Part shown: positions 47,523-57,599 of the stretch, one piece after another
Numbering within the stretch: position 1 is the first letter of the stretch
How the letters are laid out: each line of letters starts with the position of its first letter
Assembly: GCF_963169125.1 (NCBI RefSeq)
Contig: NC_084794.1
Span: forward strand, 225,739,409 to 225,803,408
DNA from: Humulus lupulus
Lineage: Eukaryota; Streptophyta; Magnoliopsida; Rosales; Cannabaceae
Length of the DNA: 64,000 bases
Direction: 5' to 3'
Made by a program: the position numbers and the translations under genes
The notes under the pieces: model-generated
The model's database searches: none
Told to the model about the DNA's origin: nothing
What the model saw: the letters and a program-made list of their open reading frames with translations, nothing else

Positions 47523-49790
47523 TGTTAGGAACGAGTTTCCTAATACGCAGCAGAATGGTGGTGGGTTGGCCTAGTGTACAACAAAAATTTTGTAACATAT
47601 TTAAACTACTTTTAAATATGCGGATCCATTAATATACATACATTAATCATAAGCAAGAAAAGAATAGAAAACATACCTCTTGAAGCCTATCAAGTGTCCT
47701 TGCAATCTTTTCGTAATTTGAACGAACTTCCTATCCAAGTTGCTCCCAGGTACTCACACCAAGATCTTCCACAACGTTCTCTACACTTCAAGAAGTGTGT
47801 GGGCACTTAGAGAATAAGGGATGGTTAATTTTTTATTCTACTTGATGTACTCAACACATGAGATCAAGAGAATAAACTTGAAATTTGTTCTGTATCTTTT
47901 TCAGGGAGAGATAGAAAAGTCTCGTTCTTTTTCACAGAGCGAATGAATGTCTTCTTTCTATTTTCTAATAAGTCTTACTTAAAAAGAAAATATTTAAATT
48001 TAAAAAATAAATTTGTAACCAATTTACAACTTATCTTTTAATTAATTAATTATCTTATTAATGAAAATATCCAAAAATTAACTTTTGAATTTTCCATTAA
48101 TTAATTAATTAAATAAATAAAATTGAAAAATCTATCCCTAAAAAATAATGCAGTACACGCCACACACAGTGCATGGATTGTGTGTGGTCGTGTACCACTC
48201 TATATTTTAGGGATATTTGATTTTTCTATTTTTATTTAATTATTTATTCAAACTACTTTGTCAGATAAAAATCTAACAACCTGATAATTAATTCAAATTT
48301 GAATTCAAATTTAAATTAAATATCTTTTTAACTAATTATCAAATATAATTAATTATTTGAATAAATATCAATCTTTTAAATTCAAATCCAATTTGAACTT
48401 ATCAGATTATTATCTCCCACTCAAATAAAAATATTTAATTAATTCTACCAATTAATTAAAACCAATAATAATTTCAAAATTAAATATTTAATTTATTATA
48501 ATTTTGAAAATTATAATTAATTAACTATTTAATATAATTTCTAAATTAATTTAATTATTTAATATAATTTTGAAAATTTATTTAATATAATTTCAAAATT
48601 TACATATTAATTAAATGTTAATTAATTTTGTTAATTACAACTAATTTGTAATTAATTAATTAATCAATATTATCACATAATTGCATATTTGACCCAAAGA
48701 ACAAATTTCTTCTTAAATATGTATTTCAACCATTTTTCCCTTTATATCAACTCTTGCCTTGAATAGTGTTGATAGAGCCGAATTTGGGACCTATGGACTT
48801 ATAATTCCAAGCTCCGATAAATTTGAGATTATTAATTAAACTCTTTAATTAAATAATCTTAATTTATTAATCTCATGATTATTCCACTATAAATATGAGA
48901 CTGCACTCTTGTAATTATAGACATTTCATTTACTAAGTACTTTATAATGATAAAGCGTCCATTGATATAATCATTGCATACAAATTAACCCTATAATAAT
49001 GATTCATAATTAATCGGGGATAAAATTACCGTTTTACCCTTTTAATTATATCTTGTTTCCTTAAGTACAATTGACTGTACTAGTGAAGGTTAATTCATAA
49101 CTAAATTATGAATTTGAGCTCAATAACCTTTTCAATCTCAAAAGTCAACCCTTAAGAGAACAATTATTCAATTTCTTTCGAGAAGGTTTAGATTCCATAG
49201 CTGTATACTATGTCTCCAGCCATTTACATTAATGAGTTCCCAAAACAAAAGTTTCTAGCCTGATCATTCCGACAGACTCTAACGAGTGAATCAAATAACT
49301 CATATAACATAAACAGGAGTTCATAGTAACTTCAGGATTAAGATCTATTTGTATATGATCATCAGTTGATATATTTAATTAACACATCGAAATGGTATTT
49401 AACTAAGTATTAATAAACATATATGGTCCAGTTCTATATATTCTCTAATATATAAAGTACCTCCACTAAAGTGTCCTACTACACTAGTGATTCAGATCTA
49501 GATCACATGTATTCATAATACTAGTGGACCGTACTTGCAATAATTAATCTAAAGATTCCATAACTTTATTTTACTGCGAACTATTCTAGTTCATTTATCT
49601 CAAACACAATCCTCCCGTACCAATACGTGTTTGAGATCACATATATGAACTTAGGAATTTTTCTGATATTTACATAATGGTATCACAGAATAATATAGTC
49701 CATAAATTATATACATAACAAATTCAATTTATTTATTTATTTCTTAAAAAAATGTCTACTACATATGCTTTCAGGGCACAATTCCCAACA
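47523..49790 (-). mobile_element. Solo LTR of a copia-type element (2.27 kb)
   Basis: TGTTAGGAACG at the start and ATTCCCAACA at the end. Flanks are taatt (47518-47522) and gaatc (49791-49795), a poor match (3 of 5), but the long LTR around it reads through at exactly this point when compared with 52145-52165. It shares motifs with the LTR at 36442 (tacgcagc.gaatg near the start, gagttccca in the middle), so the orientation is taken from that relative. A hairpin (gtacacgccacacaca / tgtgtgtggtcgtgtac) lies at 48153-48194. No coding sequence. Confidence 0.7.
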
Positions 49791-50894
49791 GAATCCTATA
49801 TTATGGTTGTGACTAGGTCATCGCTAGGGGCTCAGAACTGGGATCGTGCTCGAGGGTTATTCTTATTATTACGCTATACTTGGACCTGAGGTAAGAAAAC
49901 TGTACCCAATACATGATATATGTGATTACGGCTTGGCCCAGTTGTTGATTATAATTATGAATAGGGCGCGGGCCCCTGAGAATGTACGTGTTTGAGTTAT
50001 GATTGCGCTTGTTGATTAAACATACTTGAATATTCTGTTTCTGGCTAAGTGTTATACGATTATTCACATGGTTTGCATAGCTAGGGCTCAGCCCCGTTAG
50101 GGAACATGGTTATCACTATGTTTACATTTAATTGATGGTGTTATATGATTGATATGTACGCATACTTGTATTGTCAGAAGTATGCTTATATGTATCTATA
50201 TCTGAATACCTGGTTTAGGGCTTGGCTTATTAGTCAAGGGCGGCAATAGCGCATTGCGCGCTGGTCGAAAGGCTCAAGCCGAAACAACAACGTACTATTA
50301 TGTTGGTCGACCTTATGGTTGTTGGAAAACAATGTGTTTGGCTATGGCTAGTTACTCAAAGCTAAGGGCGAGGGGCCTAGGTGACTCTATGGTCACATAG
50401 TTTGGGCATAGGGCCCCGGGTTGACTTTATGGTCAACTATTCGGAGCAGCAGGCCCAAGAATGATCAAATGATCACTTATTTGTAATTGTATGCATGCAT
50501 GAGTAGGTTATTACTGTTGAGCATGCTAGATATGTATGTGACCTGCGTTTACTGTTCATGCACAAATTTAAGTTTTCTTGCTGAGCCTTGGCTCACGGGT
50601 GCTATGTGGTGCAGGTAAGGGGAAAGGAAAGCTTGACCAACCATGAGTTGGAGAGCTTCGGTGGCGACGTGTACATATTTGGCTGCTCGTCTACCATGAC
50701 CGAGGATATTCCAAGGAACTAGGGCTATATTCCCTATTTTACCGCTTAGGTCGGCCGATTGTAACTTTTGATGTATATACACCCTTTTAAATGTTGTTTG
50801 TAATATTTTGGGATCCCATGTATGTATTAAACTCTTTAATGAAAAGTCAACGGTTCCTTGATCAAAAATTTTAACCCTAACCCTTGACATTAAC

Positions 50895-53308
50895 TGTAAT
50901 GCCCCGAATTCTCCGTTGTGTTTAGCGGCATGAACAGTAGGCCGGGAGGGCCATACTTGCTTAATTATGTTATTAATTTATTAAATGCATGTATATGTTG
51001 ATTATATTATGATATGATGTGAAATGCATGCATGTGAGTCCATATTTCTATCTACAGGGGTGTGATGGTAATTTGGCCCGTTGAGGGTAAATTGACTAAT
51101 TGTTCGCGTGTTGGTGATGTAATTTGAGACCACATTATGATGTGGGTTTGTTCGAGCTATTTGGCATGAGACGATAAAGGAATGTTAAATATCGTTTTGG
51201 TCATAACGGGCTTAAGCTCGGGGCTCGGGGTGAGTCACGGGGTGCTTTTAATGATTAGAGTGTTACCGGGGATTAAAGGGTAACGGGATGTGAAATATTG
51301 GTGTTTGAGAATATTGAGATTAGCGGGAATTGGGAAGTGTTAGTTATCATTAACGGTGTAGGTGGTAAATGTCAAAATTACCCTTGAAGTGGTTATAGGA
51401 GCTTTATTAGACCTAGGGGTATAATGGTCATTTGTGATTTGGATATATATGATGTATGGATGGCTGTAAAACAGAACCCAAAACAGAGTTTGTTTCATCC
51501 TTCTCGTACCTTCACCTTCCTTCATTCCCCTTGTGAGTTTTTGTGATCTTGTTGAGGATTTGAGCTTGGGAGCTAGGTCTTGACACTTTGGGAGAGTGTT
51601 CCACAGTGGAAGAGCACCATAACCTGAACTTGAGGTAAGATTTTAGCCATTAGTTTCCATGTATGCTCTGTTTTCGTTCATAGTTTTCAGCTTTAGATTT
51701 TGGTATGGAAAGTTGGAATCAAGGGGAGTTCTTGGGATGTTTTACTTGGGTTATGATGAGGGATAGTTATGGGTGATGTTTGGAGGTTTAAATGGGTGTT
51801 TGAGAGAGGTTTGGGTGGTGTTTAAATTGGGTTTGAAGGGTTGGTTTCAAGGGTAAACGCAAGGGAGGAAAAACAGGGGTTTTGGCTGAAATGGAGCTTG
51901 CGCCGCGGCATGGTAGGGGTGAGCCGCGGCCCTTGGGGGCTGCTGGGTTTAGGCGCCTCTGTCTGAGGGGCGGGCCGCGGCATGGCCAAGGAGGGCCGCG
52001 GCCCTTAAGGCATTTTTGGCCAAAGTGAGCTTTTTAGCATGGGGATTCAAGCCTAAGGCCTCAGGACTGAACCTACTACCCGGTTGAGTAGTGTTTGAGG
52101 TCCCAGAGGTTAGGTTTTGGGTTGGGAACCTTTTATTATTCATTTTATTGATGGAATCCCATAATTTGGTTATGACCAGGTAACCGCTAAAGGACCAAAA
52201 AGTCGATCGTTCTCAGGGTCACTCTTTTATTTGTTCTTGCTCGAACCGGAGGTAAGAAAACTGCACCCCAGGTGTGACATGCATGGATATTTGTGAGGCA
52301 TGTTGGTTATGTAATATGGACATGGATTGAACATGGAATGCTTAGCATGTGTTGTTCACGTGAGCATAGCACTGACTAATTAGTCAGGTTTGGCAAAGGG
52401 GCTAGTATCAACTGTGAAGCTGTGACTGATTAGTCAGGTTCGGCAGTGGTACTGGGCACTGGTCACGTTGCACTAACTTGTCAGTCAGAATTGGCAAAGG
52501 TGTTAGTGTCAGCTGTGAAGCTGTGACTTATTAGTCAAGTTCGGCGGTGATACTGGACACTGGTCACTTAGCGCTGACTTATTAGTCAAGGATGGACTTA
52601 GCGTGGTTCACGCAAGCCAACGGAGATTAGATCTAATCGATTATTAGCATTGAATGACTCAAGGAGCATTAATGCCTGACCGACCCTGAGGGTCGATGAA
52701 CAAACAGAGCTTGGAGGTTGGTGGCTTACCTAGCAGCCACTCTCCTGCTAGAAAAGAGAGCTTGGAGGCTAGTGGCTTACTTAACAGCCACTCTCCCGCT
52801 AGATTCATGTGTTGTTCATTCGCTTGTTGAAAGCTTTATGTTCAGTATGATTATAATGATAATCATTTGATAATGTTTATGAGAAATGTTATGTTTTCTT
52901 GCTGGGCTTTGGCTCATGGGTGCTATGTGGTGCAGGTAAAGGGAAAGAAAAGCTCACCTAGCCTTGAGTGGAGAGCTGATGTGGTGTTGTGTACATATGC
53001 GGCCGCTTGACCACCACGGCCAAGGAGTTCTCAGAGGAACTAGGGGGTTTACCCTATTTTTTCCGCTTAGGTCGGCGGGATTGTAAATTTAAAACAGTAG
53101 TGACTATTTTGTACTGAGAACCACTTGTAAATGTTTTGTTTAGCTCTGCAGAGCAGTTTGTAATAAATCTCCATTTCCTTTTTATTGGTTTTATACCTTA
53201 ACCCGTTAATTACACCTAGAGCACGTTTTGACCAAAGGACTCAGGTAACGAGTCAAATTTCCGGTCCACCGTTCACCGTAACTGTTCTGGGGTAGCCAGG
53301 GCGTTACA
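50895..53308 (+). mobile_element. Solo long LTR (2.4 kb) nested in the solo long LTR at 36245
   Basis: Begins TGTAATGCCCCG and ends GGGCGTTACA. The target duplication is a perfect ttaac (50890-50894, 53309-53313). It belongs to the same family as its host LTR, so a family member inserted in another member. It contains a 101 bp tandem duplication at 52369-52590. Confidence 0.88.
52369..52590. repeat. 101 bp tandem repeat with TGACTAATTAGTCA palindrome
   Basis: Units start at 52369, 52470 and 52571 (the third is partial). The first has TGACTAATTAGTCA at 52373-52386, a perfect 14 bp palindrome. Each full unit carries a second, related site (tgactgattagtca or tgacttattagtca). Confidence 0.8.
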
Positions 53309-53412
53309 TTAACCCTAGTTACACGTTTTGACCAAATGACTTGGTTAGCAAGTCTGATACTATTTAAAGTACACAGTGTAACAGTCCTGGATTAGGAGGA
53401 CGTTACATCACC

Positions 53413-53659
53413 CATCATGAGACTACTCCAGGTCAAGCATGTTTAACTTTGGAGTTCTCAAGTGATGGGCTACCGAAGAGAAGATGCATCTTGTTGCCAT
53501 AGGTAGTACCTATCAATTCAATTAAGCATTCTTCAACTGTGTAATCCCATACCTACACAATCTTAGAATCAACACACTTGACCTTCTCCAGGCGATGTGG
53601 GATTGCATAGCTTTTACCTATTCTTTCCCCCTGCGGATCACGGGCTTTTGACTGTCACA
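53413..53659 (-). repeat. Right (5') LTR of Cassandra, second piece
   Basis: Resumes as catcatgagactactccagg directly after the tcacc duplication and ends gactgtcaca. It continues the 5S-like block cut at 36244. Confidence 0.88.
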
Positions 53660-54465
53660 ACATGTAGCTTGGCATTAACCGCCGCACCAATTGAGTGACA
53701 GGAGGTACGTTTGCTTAAAAAAACTTAAGTGTAACTTTGAGCACAATTTAAGTACTTTTGTCGCAAATATTCTTAAATTAAGCTTAGCTTAAATTTTATA
53801 AAGAGGAATTTACATGAAATATGGGAAAATTCAATAAATTTTGATATATATGGCTTTTTTTTGTGTGTGCATTTCTTATGGCTTTTTTTATTGTTTTACT
53901 TTTTTATGGGTTTTGTTTTCCCATATTTATCAAAATATTTGTTCTGTATCCCATATTTTTTTGTATAAGTTTATTTATTTATATGGGCATTTTTGTGAGG
54001 AAATTTCTGTCTTTTTTATTATTATTATTATTTTGGTAACCATTTTTTTAAGAAAATTTCGACAGAGACGAATGGTGGCGAGGAGGTTGGGGAGGATCGG
54101 ATCGGGTGCTTAACGAAATGGGGTCTTGATATAAATGCTAAGATAAAAGAGTTTTTTGGGGCCATTGCTAAGAAGGATTCTTTGAATCTTTTGGTCCCTT
54201 CTCTTTTCTCTGTTTCAAGCTGTATATATGCCAGCAAGACCAAAGAGAAGAAAAAGTTGTAATGTAATAGTATTTCTTGTCTTTCCTTCACTTTCTTCCA
54301 GCAATTTCACACTTCCAGTGTTATTATCCCCTATTAAGAATACTGAAATGACGATTCTTTTTCTTTTTGGTCCTGATTTTATGTCTTGTGCTTGTCAGCT
54401 ATTTTTTCATTTTATTTTGTCTTGTGTTGGTATTTAATATCATTGTTCTTTTTTTTTTTCAATAG

Positions 54466-54748
54466 GCAAATGCTCATTTCAGCTTCAGACCTCTTTGTTC
54501 GTATCTGTCAATAAGCTTCTTGGATCAGTTCCTATCAGCCTATGATATACCAGTAAGTTGAGGAGGAACAAGTCAAACAAATCTTATTACCAATCCTTTT
54601 ACATATTTACATCTTTGCTGATAACGTCTATTCTCACTGCTGTGCATAGAAGAGCACGGTTTGGACTGCGCAATTGCTGGCTGTGACATGCTTATCTCTT
54701 GCAGCCAAAATGGATGAGACTGAAGTCCCACTAGCTCAGGATTTACAG
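54466..54748 (+). pseudogene. Captured D-type cyclin fragment (two internal exons of the cyclin box)
   Basis: Exon 54466-54552 (29 codons) and exon 54650-54748 (33 codons) keep their AG acceptors and GT donors and are open and in phase. They encode CSYLSISFLDQFLSAYDIP and, next, [20 protein letters not shown], the middle of the cyclin box, like plant CYCD1/2/4/6. The box normally continues with a phenylalanine/glutamate-rich helix (FEAKTIQRMELLVL in family members); no such exon follows, and no first exon with the LxCxE motif precedes. It is thus a fragment, not a working cyclin. DQF replaces the family's usual DRF. The absence of stops suggests recent capture or some constraint. Confidence 0.82.
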
Positions 54749-54840
54749 GTTGAAAAAAGCAATCTAATCAAATCCGATTTGCATTATCTGCTAACCTCAT
54801 TTACTTTGGATTGAATAGTAAGTCATCTATTTTAATAGGG

Positions 54841-55700
54841 GTAACCGGTTACTTTCTTCTTCTTCTTTTTTACTGGATGTATTCTGATCTGTTACTGTCA
54901 TGACAGTTACAATTCACTCGAGTACTTGCCATGACAGTTAAAATTGGTAGTAGTAACCGGTTACTGCCACATTACTAAAAAATCTAAATTGATAATCGTA
55001 ACTGGTTACAGCGAGGTTTGAAAATAAAAATCAAATCTAAAAAAAATAACCAATTGCTATGGTACCTGGTTACTTAGTCAGGTGTGAAAACAAAATCAAA
55101 TATAAACAAAAAAATCTAAATTAATCGCTACTGTAACTGGTTACACCTAGGTCTAAAATTTTTTTGATATGAATAAAATGATTCAGGCCTCATGGTACCT
55201 GGTTACTTAAACAGATTTGGAAAAAAAAAAACCCAGAAAAATCAAAAGTTTTGTTTGCTTGTTTTTTTATTTCTTGTACTTATATTCTGAATAAATTTTG
55301 TAAACCTATCGATACATTTTTTGAGCAAACGTTCTAGTTCTATTTCTTTAAATAATTAATAAACACATAAATATTTATGTTAGAACCTTATTTGATGAAT
55401 GTTTGGCTGCTAAACCTATTGATCTAAACATCACAGAGAAGAACCTTTTGACAACTTTTGCCCTTTTCAACCAAAAAAACTAATCAGCTAACCTAAGCTT
55501 TCATATGTTAAAAGTACCCTAAAATATTCAACTACCTAGCTTCTTATACTAGGTTAGTCTACACTAAATAATAGCAGTCAACTTTTCTTAAGTACATTTC
55601 TTAAATCAAATTAAATATGAAGTCAAGTACCTGGTTACTTAAACAGATTTAGAAAAAAAAAACCCAGAAAAATCAAATATGAAGTCAAGTACCTGGTTAC
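54841..55700. repeat. Array of eight GTAAC(C/T)GGTTAC-like palindromes
   Basis: Copies: gtaaccggttac at 54841-54852 and 54953-54964; gtaactggttac at 54998-55009 and 55133-55144; gtacctggttac at 55062-55073, 55195-55206, 55627-55638 and 55689-55700. The first form is a perfect 12 bp palindrome and the others differ by one or two bases. Spacing is irregular. The half-site resembles MYB-type recognition sequences (AAC(C/T)G). Confidence 0.85.
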
Positions 55701-55741
55701 TTAAACAGATTTAGAAAAAAAAAAAACACAGAAAAATCAAA
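55617..55741. repeat. Tandem repeat, unit about 62 bp
   Basis: Two units of atgaagtcaagtacctggtt... with cttaaacagatttagaaaaa and cagaaaaatcaaat lie head to tail. A third, diverged relative is at 55192-55250. Each unit contains one gtacctggttac site. Confidence 0.75.
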
Positions 55742-55756
55742 TATGAAGTTCAAAAT

Positions 55757-55893
55757 CAGATGTGAAAAAGAAGAAAACTAGATTTGAAGAAAGAAAAAGA
55801 AGAAGAAGAAAGACCAAATAAGAAGAAGAAGAAGAAAGAAAGAAGACGTAGAAAAAGAAGAAAGAAAGAAAGAAAGAAGAAGAAGAAGAAGAA
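55757..55893. repeat. GAA/GAAA microsatellite-like tract
   Basis: Almost pure purine DNA (aagaagaagaagaaagacc..., gaaagaaagaaagaag...). The poly-Leu/Phe reading frame on the other strand is a by-product of this tract. Confidence 0.85.
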
Positions 55894-56000
55894 GAAAATC
55901 AGTTCGTCGTCGTCGGAGGAGGCAGCAGCGGAGGTAGGATCGCCGGAAGAAATCTGAGATGGCCATTGAATTGGGGAAGAGAAAGAAAGAAATGAGAAGA
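55894..56000 (-). pseudogene. Possible second captured fragment: 5' end of an unknown gene
   Basis: A short GC-rich island lies in AT-rich DNA. On the minus strand a pyrimidine-rich leader (ctctcttcccc-like) precedes ATGGCC at 55961, then MAISDFFRRSYLRCCLLRRR before the purine tract scrambles the frame. The context looks like a plant first exon captured by the MULE, or a host-derived promoter end. The gene of origin was not recognised. Confidence 0.35.
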
Positions 56001-56434
56001 GAGAGATCGTGAGGAGAGAAGATAAAATAAGAGAATTAAGTTTATGGTAATTTATTTACCATATTTTAAACTTTTTTTCCAAAACTTACCATATTTTGTA
56101 CAATTATTTTTTTTCCCATAACTTTAGAAACTATATATATTTTTCTCATATTTATGTAAACTTCTCTTTTATAAATATAGACAAAAATAGTATAGGATAA
56201 TCTTTTTGGGCTAAATGCTTCTAAAATAAGATGAAATGCCCCATATATTATTGAGAATTTTTCATGATTATAAAACGTTATTTACAAAACTAGTTTGACT
56301 TAAAATAATTACAAAAATTATCTACCTTATTTAAAAATAATATCATTTAAATTACTTCAATTTAAAAATAATTAATTCCACAAAATGTATACTAAATCCC
56401 ACTAAAGGAGGGGATTTCTCCAAATCATCACGAA

Positions 56435-57065
56435 AAAATGAGCAAACTTGTTGGCTGGATTCGTTTTTTTCCCCTCTGTTTTTTTTCAAAAGCAATTGTT
56501 TGGTTGCTTAATATAGTGATATGTTATCTTTTAAAAAATGACTTAATATTTAAGTTATATTATGGTATTTTAATATTTAAGATACATTTTGCTTACCTTA
56601 ACATTACAAGTAGCTACCTTTTAAAATATGGCTTTATTTTTATATTATATTATGATGTCATATTATTTAAGATACTTTTATGTTACCTTCAAAATTATTT
56701 TGAAAATTAAAGAGTTATTATATTCTATAACAAGTTACCATATAGATTAATAGCTAATGTTATTATTTAGTATATTACACACTACAAGTCACTATATGAT
56801 AACTCGTTAGTTTTTTAAATAAGCTTAATGGTAATCTAAATATTTCTTAAATAATAAGATATCGTAATATAACCTAAAAATGAAGTTATGTTTTAAAAGA
56901 TAATTAATTAATATCTTAAGGTGACCAAAATATATTTTAAATACTAAGTTGCGATAATATGACTTAAAAATACAATCTTTTGTGAAAATATAACTAATCA
57001 GTATCTTAAGAAACTAAAAAATTTCTTTTAAAAAAACCATGAAAAATAAAAAAGTTCGAGCAACA
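56435..57065. repeat. AT-rich foldback (large imperfect inverted repeat)
   Basis: The left arm (gagcaaacttgttgg, tatcttttaaaaaatgactt, atttaagatac...ttaccttaac) is answered in reverse by the right arm (gttgcg..., aagttatgttttaaaagata, cttaaggtgacc, gagcaacaaacttgc). Units such as tattatttaagata also recur directly. No coding potential. Flanks 56220-56430 and 57110-57340 are partly complementary as well, so a larger foldback transposon of about 1.1 kb is possible; I found no target duplication. Confidence 0.5.
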
Positions 57066-57174
57066 AACTTGCTTCCTCTTTTTTCGTGTTAGGTTGGCAA
57101 AATCACCACCTTTTTAGGAATTAACCAACTTTTTGTGGGATGTGTTCCTACTTTTCATGTTGTATTCTTAAAAA

Positions 57175-57362
57175 TATGGTAGGGATTATTTTTAAATGGA
57201 GGATATTATTTGTAAAGAGTATAAGGTATTATTGTAAATAAAAAAGTCCAAGTAATTTTTGTAATTAAAATTTGTTAAATAATGGCCAATGTAAATTTTT
57301 CTATATTATTTGTGATAAGTTATTTTCTTGAGTGGTGAAAAAATTGAAAGAAAAAATTATTC
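57175..57362 (+). repeat. Dispersed repeat unit, copy 1
   Basis: Shares tttttaaatggaggatatta, ttgtaaataaaaaa, and gataagttattttcttgagt with copy 2 at 62152-62230 plus 63138-63237. Copy 2 is interrupted by a solo LTR. This copy is the uninterrupted version and shows the pre-insertion sequence. Confidence 0.65.
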
Positions 57363-57599
57363 ATAGTTTTTTTTTTGGTTGGAGTATTTTTGTTGAAAAT
57401 TTGTATGTCACCTTATTGTTAAGATTTTTAGATTTGATTTTCGATTGAAAAAAAATCAACAAAGGTTCGAAGAGTGTATATGCAGTGTGACTGTTTTAAT
57501 ATATTTTAATATAAGATGTTTATATATCAAGGTTAAGCATCTTCAATGGAATGCTGGATTTGCGATGTAATATCATATATATATATATATATATTTTTT

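Larger units (their letters stand above)
36245..53407 (+). mobile_element. Solo long LTR (TGTAACG...CGTTACA), split by three later insertions
   Basis: Begins TGTAACGTCCC at 36245 and ends GGACGTTACA at 53407. The target duplication is a perfect tcacc (36240-36244, 53408-53412). Own sequence: 36245-36441, 46401-47522, 49791-50894 and 53314-53407, about 2.5 kb in total, the usual size for this family. The pieces join smoothly when the three insertions are removed; for instance aattttaaccctaaccc before 50895 resumes as ccctagttacacg after 53313. No coding sequence. Confidence 0.85.
35706..53659 (-). mobile_element. Cassandra TRIM retrotransposon (5S-like LTRs), split by a 17 kb nest
   Basis: The left LTR is 35706-36048, the internal region is only 36049-36117, and the right LTR is 36118-36244 continuing at 53413-53659. 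The internal region has just a polypurine tract (minus strand TAAGGGGGTGAT, 36060-36049) and a primer site (minus strand TGGTATCAGAGT, 36115-36104) matching initiator-Met tRNA. Both LTRs hold 5S-rRNA-like sequence, the hallmark of Cassandra. Flanks are acata (35701-35705) and acatg (53660-53664), a 5 bp duplication with one transition. The right LTR is about 30 bp longer (374 against 343 bp) because of an indel near 36205. No coding capacity. Confidence 0.88.
53803..56166. mobile_element. Pack-MULE carrying host gene fragments, 2.36 kb
   Basis: The target duplication is a perfect 9 bp, ttttataaa (53794-53802 and 56167-56175). The ends are inverted repeats: gaggaatttacatgaaatat on the left and, on the complement of the right end, gagaagtttacataaatatg; similarity fades inward. 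Nine-base duplications with such ends are typical of Mutator-like elements. No transposase is present. Inside are two exons of a D-type cyclin, an array of palindromes, A-rich tandem repeats and a possible second captured exon, so this is a gene-carrying non-autonomous MULE. Confidence 0.82.

Noticed and set aside
54028..54291. Minus-strand frame next to the cyclin fragment as a third captured gene
   Set aside because: The short GC-richer core (54060-54115) is suggestive, but there is no recognisable protein or splice structure.
54841..55700. Mitosis-specific (MSA) elements controlling the cyclin
   Set aside because: The MSA core is AACGG. The palindromes here have AACCGG or AACTGG, so the match fails.
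55778..55966. Minus-strand frame rich in Leu, Ser and Phe
   Set aside because: Most of it is the complement of the GAA/GAAA tract. Only the first ~24 codons could be a real captured exon start.
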